A stretch of DNA of 64,000 nt, from positions 806,001 through 870,000 of the forward strand of contig NZ_LT160640.1 of NCBI RefSeq assembly GCF_900048895.1. Reading direction: 5' to 3'. Within the stretch, counting starts at the first letter, position 1, and each line of letters opens with the position of its first letter. Of the stretch, positions 53,342 through 60,725 are shown piece by piece. This DNA comes from Neglectibacter timonensis (GTDB lineage Bacteria; Bacillota; Clostridia; Oscillospirales; Acutalibacteraceae). The notes under the pieces were generated by a model. It did not search any database. It was not told the DNA's origin and saw nothing but the letters and a program-made list of their open reading frames with translations. A program made the position numbers and the translations under genes.

Positions 53342-54526
53342 TTAAGAGCCCCCTGCACAGATATTACAGGGATCCCCATGCCCGGAATTTTTAGCTTCTG
53401 AAACGGAACCAGACAAAATCGTTTTGGATCGGGAAAGCGTAGGGCAGCTTTCCCGGCTGTGATAAGATTTCCCTTTCGGCGTCCAATACACGATTCCGTA
53501 CCCGGTATTTTCCTCAGTAGAGCGCTGTTCCTCCAGTTCTGCAAGCTTCCTGGCTTCCTCTGCTTGGCGTTCCGCCTCCGCCTTATCCGCTTTTAACGTA
53601 TTTATGACGCCGACGGCCGCTGTCAGTATGCCATAGCGCTGTACTTTTTTCTTTGCGCTTTCCGGAAGCCTCGAATAGGCCGAGTAAACCCTCATCACTG
53701 CTTCTTCTTTTTCCAACGTGACTTCCCCAATAGAAAGAATCAATTGATCAAGCTCGTCCGCACTGAGGCAAAAATCCAACTCCTCTTCAGCCTCTTCCAA
53801 TACAGCCAGATTTGTTACAAACTGCTTTGCTTCATCGTTTAAAGCATCGTATGCCATTCGGCATTGTTCAATCAGCTGTGCTTTCTCCAGTGTTACTTCC
53901 CCGACAGCATCCACCTGATCTGCAACCGCTTCTGCCTGTTTTTGATAGGATGCTTCTATCTTTTTAATTTCATTTTCAGCCCTTACGAGATTGCTTTCAA
54001 GGGTGACATACTGAAGAGCTCTGTCCGAAAGGGCATTATACGCCGTTCTGCACTCCTCTACTGAGGATTTATCTGAATACGACAGTTGATTTAAATCCAA
54101 CTGCCCAATTAATTGATCAACACACTCAGCATCCTCCTTCAGCTCCGCAATTAATGACTTATCTTCTACTTTCACAAGTACCGTGGCGTTAACTCCATTC
54201 TTTTGTACTTGGCGAATTTGTATTTGAGCCGTCCCTTCCAAGTCAAAAGACACCAGTTTGCATGTTAACTTGTCCGTTTCGTCCGGTATAACAGACAGCA
54301 CATCCGGATCTGAACTGATATATTCCACTTTCCCATATTTGCACCGTTCAGGATCCGCATGGAACTTTAGATTGTCTTCAGAATGAATATCCATTACGAG
54401 AGAAGTTTGATCTGTATAAAAAGATTGTACAGTGGGCAATGCAGATTGATAAAACACAACACCAAGCAACGACACTAAAACAATCCCAGCTATTAAGAAA
54501 ATTAAGTTTTTCTTCTCCCTTTTCAT
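53342..54526 (-). CDS. Membrane-anchored surface protein with helical repeats and a Cys-rich Ada-like C-terminus
   Basis: The 394-residue protein begins with a basic segment and one membrane helix (about 6-26), so it should be anchored outside the cell. Residues about 35-125 resemble a bacterial Ig-like (Big2) domain. Three repeats of about 55-60 residues follow (AYNALSDRALQYVTLES, AYDALNDEAKQFVTNLA, AYSRLPESAKKKVQRYG), a pattern common in Gram-positive surface proteins. The end (YHSRESC, then PCNIC) resembles the Ada-type or nuclease-associated zinc site. A strong promoter lies upstream, but the ribosome-binding site is poor. Confidence 0.72.
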   Translation of the reverse strand: MKREKKNLIFLIAGIVLVSLLGVVFYQSALPTVQSFYTDQTSLVMDIHSEDNLKFHADPERCKYGKVEYISSDPDVLSVIPDETDKLTCKLVSFDLEGTAQIQIRQVQKNGVNATVLVKVEDKSLIAELKEDAECVDQLIGQLDLNQLSYSDKSSVEECRTAYNALSDRALQYVTLESNLVRAENEIKKIEASYQKQAEAVADQVDAVGEVTLEKAQLIEQCRMAYDALNDEAKQFVTNLAVLEEAEEELDFCLSADELDQLILSIGEVTLEKEEAVMRVYSAYSRLPESAKKKVQRYGILTAAVGVINTLKADKAEAERQAEEARKLAELEEQRSTEENTGYGIVYWTPKGKSYHSRESCPTLSRSKTILSGSVSEAKNSGHGDPCNICAGGS

Positions 54527-54561
54527 TGAAAAAACCGACTTTCATATTTATTTTCACCATA

Positions 54562-54589
54562 ATTATATCTTATTGGTTAATAATGTCAA
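54562..54589 (-). promoter_or_regulatory. Promoter of the surface protein gene
   Basis: A perfect TTGACA (54584-54589), a 16-bp spacer and a perfect TATAAT (54562-54567) on the minus strand, about 36 bp before the start codon. Confidence 0.82.
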
Positions 54590-54797
54590 GATTTTTACAA
54601 TACGTCCTCTGGAACTCATGTCATCCTCCTAACATTCATACATAATACATAGCAACTCCTTATAGTAATTTCTCCTTTGATTTGAGTTTCTGCACTCTTG
54701 CATCTGGGATATCACTGCAAGGATTGCGTCATTTTGATTATGCTCCACCACCGGATCTCTCAAAATTCAAAACATCAAAAAAAACCGAAAAAAGGGG

Positions 54798-54826
54798 TTG
54801 CTTTTTTCGAAAAGATCAGATATAAT
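54798..54826 (+). promoter_or_regulatory. Promoter of tRNA-Pro
   Basis: TTGCTT (54798-54803), a 17-bp spacer and a perfect TATAAT (54821-54826), ending 12 bp before the tRNA. Confidence 0.85.
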
Positions 54827-54838
54827 ATAACACGTTGT

Positions 54839-54914
54839 CCGGGTGTGGCGCAGTTGGTAGCGCGCTTGACTGGGGGTCAAGAGGCCGTGAGTTCAAGTCT
54901 CGCCACTCGGACCA
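54839..54914 (+). tRNA. tRNA-Pro (anticodon GGG)
   Basis: A complete 76-nt cloverleaf: acceptor CCGGGTG/CACTCGG (one G-T pair), anticodon stem CTTGA/TCAAG with loop CTGGGGG giving anticodon GGG, T-loop TTCAAGT and encoded CCA. Confidence 0.95.
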
Positions 54915-54961
54915 AATAGAGCTTTTTCGGCCTTTTCGGCTGGGAAAGCTCTATTCGTTTT
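54915..54961 (+). terminator. Intrinsic terminator of tRNA-Pro
   Basis: An 11-bp stem (AATAGAGCTTT and complement) around a pyrimidine-rich loop, followed by CGTTTT. It directly adjoins the tRNA 3' end. Confidence 0.8.
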
Positions 54962-55042
54962 AAATGCGAAACTTGATAGAGAGAGCTTTGTCACACTGTC
55001 CATTCATAAGGCTAAAATTAGTGTACCGAAGGGGGGATTTGC

Positions 55043-55981
55043 ATGTCTAAAATTGAATATGATAATTTCCCGAAGTTTTTGGTTTCTGCCGGTATTGTCT
55101 TATTTGCACTCCCTATCGTAATAGTTCACTTCTTCTTGCAGGAAAATTCTGTGCTCTTAATTTCCGAACAGGAATTATCTCAACTTTCTTCAACAGCCAG
55201 TCAAGTCATTATAGCAAAGCAAAATTTATGTCTTTGGCTCACCAATAACATATGGATTCTGTCGATCGTTTGCATTTTATGTGGCGTCGTTCTTTTAATT
55301 CTGGGGTGTAAAATGTGGTATTCACGCCAGAAAAAAACTGATGCTAAACAAGACTTAGATCTTCAAACAGCTGAGGCACAATATAAAAAGATGACAATGG
55401 AAGAAAAAGACGAGAAAATTGCCAACGAAGTATTAGCATTGGAGCGTCCCAATATGATAGAGGGCTCTCCCGATGACGGCCGGGAACTTAGCGTCGAAGA
55501 AATACAAATGCGGCAAGCTGCTGTCAGAAAAGAGAACCGTTTGATTTACAGTCAAATTACGCAACGTTATAAAGCTGTAGAAAAAGCGGTTAGCGATAGA
55601 ATTAAAGAGGAACTAGGAGCCAAATACGAAGTACAAGATAATATAAAGATTAACAACCTCGAATATGATCTCATTGCCATTTCAAAAAATCCAGACCTCC
55701 ATGATTACATTTTTGAAATAAAATATTCATTTTCAAAAAATTCATGGAATTCCAGCACTTTTCATTATATCCCGCAACATATGGCTGACCAAGCAACAAA
55801 CTATAAAGCCAGTACAGGCAGGAAAGCTGCCGCCATCTTATTGGTTGTTACCTTAGAAGATCAAGTGACACAAATTGAAAGTATGTTAATCAGGAGAATG
55901 CAGAAATTGAATCCTGCTATGACTATCCGAGTGATAGCTGAAAATAAAATCGGCTTGCTGAATGCAGAAAACATTTTGTAA
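55043..55981 (+). CDS. Membrane-anchored protein with PD-(D/E)XK nuclease-like domain
   Basis: This 312-residue protein has two membrane helices (about 11-32 and 68-90), a charged coiled-coil-like stretch (about 100-195) and a C-terminal domain with the pattern of the PD-(D/E)XK fold: Asp209 in EYDLIAI, then Glu225-x-Lys227 in IFEIKYSF. An upstream acidic pair (Glu189/190) could be the helix-1 acid. The gene is A+T-rich, lies 82 bp past the tRNA-Pro terminator, and has a strong GGGGGG ribosome-binding site. A membrane-tied nuclease, perhaps in defence, is inferred. The fold may instead be inactive. Confidence 0.65.
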   Translation: MSKIEYDNFPKFLVSAGIVLFALPIVIVHFFLQENSVLLISEQELSQLSSTASQVIIAKQNLCLWLTNNIWILSIVCILCGVVLLILGCKMWYSRQKKTDAKQDLDLQTAEAQYKKMTMEEKDEKIANEVLALERPNMIEGSPDDGRELSVEEIQMRQAAVRKENRLIYSQITQRYKAVEKAVSDRIKEELGAKYEVQDNIKINNLEYDLIAISKNPDLHDYIFEIKYSFSKNSWNSSTFHYIPQHMADQATNYKASTGRKAAAILLVVTLEDQVTQIESMLIRRMQKLNPAMTIRVIAENKIGLLNAENIL

Positions 55982-56163
55982 ATACCGCTTGTTCGTTGAC
56001 ATGGCCGACTTTTACAGTAAACACAAAAAAACTGCTGCAAACCTTATCCAGTCAGGAACAACTCTGGTGAAAATGCTCTGCCGTCGCCGCGGCATATGCT
56101 TCTACAGAATGATGTTCCGACCGTCTAGCTTTGCAGCAGCTTGCTTTGCCGGGAACGAGGAGG

Positions 56164-56358
56164 TTATCGTCTCAGCATAAGCTCTTTCGCCATTTCTCTG
56201 AGGTCTTCTTCCGAATGAATCTCATCTTTGTGAATCTCAATGGCTTCCCGCACCTCTTCAGGCAGGTCCTGCAGTCCAAGATCATTGTCCAGCAAGGTAG
56301 CAAAAGGGAATGCCATCGCGCCTCCGCTGGGGTTTCCGCCCCAATAATAAGGATACAT
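56164..56358 (-). CDS. Small acidic protein of unknown function
   Basis: The predicted 64-residue protein has a Tyr/Gly/Pro-rich start (MYPYYWGGNPSGG) and an acidic helical end (LQDLPEEVREAIEIHKDEIHS). The start resembles small spore-coat-like proteins, but I cannot assign a family. I place the start at 56358: GGGGGTG lies 5 bases upstream. That ribosome-binding site is the 3' arm of the terminator-like hairpin at 56373-56400, so translation may depend on the hairpin opening. It is the gene after the aspartokinase gene on the same strand. Confidence 0.6.
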   Translation of the reverse strand: MYPYYWGGNPSGGAMAFPFATLLDNDLGLQDLPEEVREAIEIHKDEIHSEEDLREMAKELMLRR

Positions 56359-56372
56359 AAAAATCACCCCCG

Positions 56373-56400
56373 AACATAGCTTTTGCTGTCCGGGGGCGAT
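56373..56400 (-). terminator. Terminator-like hairpin after aspartokinase, overlapping a ribosome-binding site
   Basis: CCCCCGGACA pairs with TGTTCGGGGG (one G-T pair) across an 8-10 base loop, followed on the minus strand by GATTTTT. It is about 50 bp past the aspartokinase stop codon. The 3' arm is the ribosome-binding site of the small ORF. Confidence 0.75.
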
Positions 56401-56451
56401 TAACCTCTACTTTTTCTTTCAATATCTGGTTGGCTTACCAATTAAAACAGG

Positions 56452-57663
56452 TCAGGCGTTTTCAAAAAATTTCTCATGAATTGCTTCTACGGCACGTTCG
56501 CCGTCCGCCTTATTGATCAATACAGAAATCTTGATTTCGCTGGTGGAAATCATCTGAATATTTACATTTCTGGTGAACAATGCTTCAAACATCTCAGCGG
56601 CTACACCAGGATGGGATTCCATACCGGCGCCTACAATAGAAACCTTCGTGACCTTGTCGTCGGAGACGATCCCAGAGGCGCCCAGCAGTTCAGCATAGCT
56701 GTTGAGCAGATTCATGGCGTCTTCCATCTTATTCTTTGCCACAGTAAAGCTGATATCCTTCGTGCCATTGCGGCCAATAGACTGCAGAATGATGTCCACG
56801 TTAATGCCTTTAGAAGATAGCTTCGAAAAAATCTTAAACGCAAGCCCGGGCTTATCCGGCACTCCGATAATGGATATCCTTGCTATATTGTCGTCCTTGG
56901 CTACGCCGCTGATGAGCATTTCTTCCACGTTGTTTTCCTCCCTCACGATCGTCCCTCTCCGACGGGTCAAGCTGGAGAGGACCTCGAGTTCAATGTTATA
57001 TTTTTTTGCCATCTCCACGGAACGGTTATGCAGAACCTGCGCCCCCAGCGTGGCAAGCTCCAGCATTTCATCATAGGAAATATAATCGAGCTTGATGGCT
57101 CCGGGAATTTTCCGAGGATCAGCCGTATAGACGCCATCTACATCCGTATAGATCTGGCACAGGTCAGCATGCATGGTAGCCGCGATAGCCACAGCGCTGG
57201 TGTCGGAACCGCCCCGTCCCAGCGTGGTCATGTCGCCGTAACGGTTTACGCCTTGAAATCCTGTAATCACCACGATTCGGCGTTTGTCGATTTCCTTTTT
57301 GATACGGGAGGCATCCACCTTTTTGATACGGGCATTGCCATAATCAGAGGTAGTATCAAAACCGGCCTGCCAGCCCAATAAAGAAACTACCGGATACCCC
57401 ATGCGTTCGATAGCCATTGCCAGCAGCGAAGCGGAAATCTGTTCTCCGGCAGAGAGCAGCATATCCATTTCCCGCTTAGAGGGCTTCTCATTGATTTCCG
57501 CAGCTTTGGCGATGAAATCATCTGTGGTATCTCCCTGCGCGGAAACCACCACCACCACGTCGTTGCCTTCCCGATAGGTAGAGGTAACAATGTCCGCCAC
57601 ATTGTTGATACGTTCGGCATCGCGGACGGATGAGCCGCCGAATTTCTGCACGATCAGTGCCAT
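56452..57663 (-). CDS. Aspartate kinase
   Basis: This 403-residue enzyme phosphorylates aspartate, the first step toward lysine, threonine and methionine. It starts with VQKFGGSSV, has the kinase domain to about residue 240 (GRGGSDTSAVA, TDVDGVYTADPR) and two C-terminal ACT domains (about 260-330 and 340-400), which bind lysine or threonine. The length and ACT arrangement fit the monofunctional LysC type. It is the last gene of the threonine operon, 103 bp after thrB. AGGAAGGGA lies upstream of the ATG. Which amino acid inhibits it cannot be read directly. Confidence 0.95.
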   Translation of the reverse strand: MALIVQKFGGSSVRDAERINNVADIVTSTYREGNDVVVVVSAQGDTTDDFIAKAAEINEKPSKREMDMLLSAGEQISASLLAMAIERMGYPVVSLLGWQAGFDTTSDYGNARIKKVDASRIKKEIDKRRIVVITGFQGVNRYGDMTTLGRGGSDTSAVAIAATMHADLCQIYTDVDGVYTADPRKIPGAIKLDYISYDEMLELATLGAQVLHNRSVEMAKKYNIELEVLSSLTRRRGTIVREENNVEEMLISGVAKDDNIARISIIGVPDKPGLAFKIFSKLSSKGINVDIILQSIGRNGTKDISFTVAKNKMEDAMNLLNSYAELLGASGIVSDDKVTKVSIVGAGMESHPGVAAEMFEALFTRNVNIQMISTSEIKISVLINKADGERAVEAIHEKFFENA

Positions 57664-57766
57664 AAAAACATTCCCTTCCTGCCGGCCGCAGCCTAAAACC
57701 GGGGCCAGTTCCGTATAATTTCACAGGTTTCCCTGGATGAAGGCCTATTACCCTTTTTAACCTATT

Positions 57767-58663
57767 TTATTCAATTACAATTTTTGCTCCGCTTTGTGCG
57801 GCGCTTAAAAGCTCAACACGCCATCCGTCAATTCCTTTGTCTTCCAAATGACTGATACAGTTTTTGCTAAAGGCGCCGGCATTTTCCGAGTCAATCATGG
57901 CGATGATGGTGGGACCTGCACCGCTGACGTAGGTTCCCAGGGAACCCAGTTCATAACTCATACGAAAAACGTCGTCATAATGGTCAATCAGACTGCTGCG
58001 GTATGGCTGATGAATCCGGTCCTGCACCGCTACACGAAGATTCTGAAGCTCTCCGGAAAACAACGAAGCCGTCATAAGTCCGGAACGGGATAAATTGTAA
58101 ACGGCGTCTTCGCGGGAATACTCTTTCGGGAGTGCGGCTCGCGCCTTTTCCGTTTTGAGTTCAAAAGGAGGAATCATCACTGCAAATCTGATTTTTTCGG
58201 AGACAGGCACGCTGACGCTGTAGACCCGTTCCCCTTCCATAGCGGAAGCAACCAGCCCGCCCGAGAGAGCCGGGCTGGTATTGTCCGGATGCCCCTCGAT
58301 CTTCGCCGCCAAGTTAATTAAATCGGTATGGGACAGGGGATTTCCAAGGAAGCGGTTTGCTCCCAGGATTCCCGCCACAATACAAGCCGAGCTGCTTCCC
58401 AGGCCTCTGGCCATCGGAATGTTGTTCTCCTGAACAATTTTCAGCCCAGGCAGCTTCTTCCCGCAAATCTCATACAGATGGCTGGCCGCCCAGAAAATGA
58501 GATTGCTGCTATCCCTGGGGACGTCGGTGGAATCGGTACAGGTAATCTCCAGAGAGTCTGATTCCTCCATCCACACCCGGTTCTGCATCGTCAGAGCAAT
58601 TCCCAGAGAATCAAAGCCCGCACCCAGGTTGGCGCTGGTGGCAGGCACATCGATACGAATCAT
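57767..58663 (-). CDS. thrB: Homoserine kinase
   Basis: The 298-residue GHMP kinase phosphorylates homoserine for threonine synthesis. Its ATP-binding motif ARGLGSSSACIVAG lies near residues 85-98, and the N-terminus PATSANLGAGFDSLG is the family signature. It starts 17 bp after the stop of the hom gene. The product would go to threonine synthase, which is not in the window. Confidence 0.95.
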   Translation of the reverse strand: MIRIDVPATSANLGAGFDSLGIALTMQNRVWMEESDSLEITCTDSTDVPRDSSNLIFWAASHLYEICGKKLPGLKIVQENNIPMARGLGSSSACIVAGILGANRFLGNPLSHTDLINLAAKIEGHPDNTSPALSGGLVASAMEGERVYSVSVPVSEKIRFAVMIPPFELKTEKARAALPKEYSREDAVYNLSRSGLMTASLFSGELQNLRVAVQDRIHQPYRSSLIDHYDDVFRMSYELGSLGTYVSGAGPTIIAMIDSENAGAFSKNCISHLEDKGIDGWRVELLSAAQSGAKIVIE

Positions 58664-58680
58664 CAGTTACAGGCCCCCGT

Positions 58681-59925
58681 TCAAAAATCGGATATCTTGA
58701 TATGGTTCAGCGGTTCCACACCCAGCTCTTTCAAGCGGGCAAATCTTGCTTCCAACTCTTTCACTTTCACATCCTTTACAGTAAAACCAATCTCTCCCTC
58801 TTCTTCCTCCCTGCGGATCAGGCGCTCTGCTCCTTCAAAGACCTGTTCCACAACCTCAAAGGCAGCGTCGGAATCATTGCCCTTGGCCCGGATAAACACA
58901 TCTTCCACCATGTTTTCATAAGGCTCTACATAACCGGGTTTGGCGTCCTCCCAGAACAGATATTTTCTCGCTTTGAAATGTTTGACACAGTCGATCACAT
59001 CTGCAACTACAGCGCTGGCCGTGGGCAGTTTTCCCGCCCCTTTTCCGTAAAAGACCACGTCGCCGGTGGCGTCCCCGCGCACCATAATGCCATTAAACAC
59101 ATCGTCCACACTGGAAAGCTGGCTCTCTCGGCTGACAAACATGGGGCAGACCTCAATCTGAATCTTTCCATACTCCAGCGTCTTTACTTCCCCGATCAGT
59201 TTGATCACACCGCCCCAAGCCTCGGCATATCCCACATCTCCCAGCGTGACATGAGTGATTCCCTCTGTATATACATCACGGGGATATACGTGGGTGCCAA
59301 AAGCCAGGGAAGCCAAAATGCAGATTTTGCGGCAAGCATCGTCGCCTTCTACATCCGCAGCAGGGTCTCTCTCGGCATATCCCAGCTGCTGGGCCAATTC
59401 CAGCGCCTCCTCAAAACCCATGTGCTCCCGAATCATCTTCGTAAGAATAAAATTTGTGGTCCCATTTAAAATACCGGCAATCTCACTGACCTCATTGGCA
59501 GCCAGGCACTGGCTGATGGGACGGATAATCGGGATGCCTCCCCCCACGCTTGCCTCAAACAAAAAGTTCAAATTATTCCTTTGGGCGATAGCCAGCAGCT
59601 CCGCCCCTTTGGCCGCCACCAGCTCTTTATTGGAGGTCACCACGCTTTTTCCATGCTCCAGGCAGGCTTTGACATAAGGAAAAGCAGGTTCGAGACCGCC
59701 CATCACTTCCACCACAATCTTCACGCTGTCGTCATTCAAAATTCTGTCGAAATCTTTGGTGAACCTATCGCAATAGGGCAAATCTGGAAATTCACGGATA
59801 TCTAGAATATATTTAACGTTAAGCTCTTCTTTAGCGCGCTTTGCGATACTCTCCCTGTGAGAAAGAAGCACCTCCAAAACACCGGATCCCACAACGCCAT
59901 GCCCCAGAACTGCTATATCTGCCAT
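58681..59925 (-). CDS. hom: Homoserine dehydrogenase
   Basis: This 414-residue NAD(P)-dependent enzyme reduces aspartate semialdehyde to homoserine. It has a Rossmann motif (AVLGHGVVGSGV, about 5-16), the catalytic region with GILNGTTNFILTKM and AQQLGYAERDPAADVEGDDA, and a C-terminal ACT domain from about 335, probably for threonine feedback. It lies between the UPF0735 gene (89 bp upstream) and thrB (17 bp downstream), the standard Firmicutes order. Confidence 0.96.
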   Translation of the reverse strand: MADIAVLGHGVVGSGVLEVLLSHRESIAKRAKEELNVKYILDIREFPDLPYCDRFTKDFDRILNDDSVKIVVEVMGGLEPAFPYVKACLEHGKSVVTSNKELVAAKGAELLAIAQRNNLNFLFEASVGGGIPIIRPISQCLAANEVSEIAGILNGTTNFILTKMIREHMGFEEALELAQQLGYAERDPAADVEGDDACRKICILASLAFGTHVYPRDVYTEGITHVTLGDVGYAEAWGGVIKLIGEVKTLEYGKIQIEVCPMFVSRESQLSSVDDVFNGIMVRGDATGDVVFYGKGAGKLPTASAVVADVIDCVKHFKARKYLFWEDAKPGYVEPYENMVEDVFIRAKGNDSDAAFEVVEQVFEGAERLIRREEEEGEIGFTVKDVKVKELEARFARLKELGVEPLNHIKISDF

Positions 59926-60014
59926 GATTATTCCCTCTCTTCATAAATCTTTCCCGGATCTCTCTCCAAACCTTCGTACCCAATATTTTACCATTTCATC
60001 GGCCTTATCTTGAT

Positions 60015-60452
60015 TCAGTCAACGATGCTTTCAATTTTAACGACCCCGTTTACTGCCTTTAGCTGTTCCAAAAGCGCATCCGGGGTCTGAGACATTCGTC
60101 CGATTCTGGCTGAAACAGAGACAAAAGCTCTGCCTTTTACCGGGATATTTTGGTTCACTGTGAGAATATTCGCGCCTGCCTCATAAAATACCGTCAGCAG
60201 GCTTACCAGAACACCTGGACGATCTACCAGGATAAATTGTACCGTTAAAATTCCTGTATTCTCCTTCTTGATGTAGGGAAAAACAGCATCCTTATATTTA
60301 TAATACACACTGCGTGAAATTCCGGCAAGCTTTACCGCCTCAGAAGTATTGGCCGCCTCTCCGCTTTCCAACAGAGAACTGGCAAGAACCACCTTTTGAT
60401 AGACCTCAGGCAATACCCTTTCATCAATTACAAGGTAAGAATTCTGTTCCAT
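60015..60452 (-). CDS. UPF0735 ACT domain protein
   Basis: The 145-residue protein has an N-terminal helical part with an HTH-like stretch (AVKLAGISRSVYYKYKDAVFPY, about 38-60) and a C-terminal ACT domain (VQFILVDRPGVLVSLLTVFYEAGANILTVNQNIP). This is UPF0735, also called PheB-like. It commonly precedes hom and probably senses an amino acid, but its role is unproven; the HTH-like part suggests a regulator. It is the first gene of the threonine operon and has its own promoter. Confidence 0.92.
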   Translation of the reverse strand: MEQNSYLVIDERVLPEVYQKVVLASSLLESGEAANTSEAVKLAGISRSVYYKYKDAVFPYIKKENTGILTVQFILVDRPGVLVSLLTVFYEAGANILTVNQNIPVKGRAFVSVSARIGRMSQTPDALLEQLKAVNGVVKIESIVD

Positions 60453-60491
60453 TGTCCACCACCAATAAACGTTTGTATCGCAGCAAGAAAC

Positions 60492-60520
60492 AGTTTATCA
60501 CACCACACTGGAAAAATCAA
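60492..60520 (-). promoter_or_regulatory. Promoter of the threonine-pathway operon
   Basis: TTGATT (60515-60520), a 17-bp spacer and TAAACT (60492-60497) on the minus strand, about 40 bp before the UPF0735 start. I see no T-box or attenuator in the short leader. Confidence 0.6.
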
Positions 60521-60659
60521 GTGTTTTTTCTGCCTTTTTCCACAGACAATTCCGATTATCGCCGACAGTATTCCGGAATCATCGTATCGGCAGATGTCTT
60601 AAAAAGACAACCATACTTTTTTACAATGCACAAAATGCCGCGCAACACCCTTATGAACC

Positions 60660-60690
60660 AAAAACTGCCGGGAAAATTCCGGCAGTTTTT
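60660..60690. terminator. Intrinsic terminator of the class A PBP gene
   Basis: A perfect 12-bp stem (AAAAACTGCCGG and complement) with a 7-base loop. It lies 36 bp past the PBP stop codon and has T-runs on both strands. Confidence 0.85.
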
Positions 60691-60725
60691 ACTGAAACAG
60701 ATTTAATTGCAAAAGGACTCTTCCA

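Larger units (their letters stand above)
54527..54838. other. A+T-rich intergenic region between the surface protein gene and tRNA-Pro
   Basis: This 312-bp gap contains the surface gene promoter (54562-54589), the tRNA-Pro promoter (54798-54826) and about 190 bp between them with nothing I recognise. A short plus ORF here runs into the tRNA and is not credible. Confidence 0.55.

Noticed and set aside
54698-54919. A 73-codon plus frame running through tRNA-Pro
   Set aside because: It reads through the tRNA, which has its own promoter and cloverleaf.
54527-56160. A genomic island with an integrase at tRNA-Pro
   Set aside because: I find no integrase or recombinase gene and no repeat of the tRNA 3' end nearby, so integration is only a possibility.
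55962-56180. A 72-codon plus frame overlapping the end of the nuclease-like gene
   Set aside because: Its start lies within the upstream gene, it has no ribosome-binding site, and its end overlaps the small minus-strand ORF.
60453-60600. A T-box or threonine attenuator before the UPF0735/hom operon
   Set aside because: The leader is short and lacks the T-box consensus, a specifier stem and an obvious terminator.
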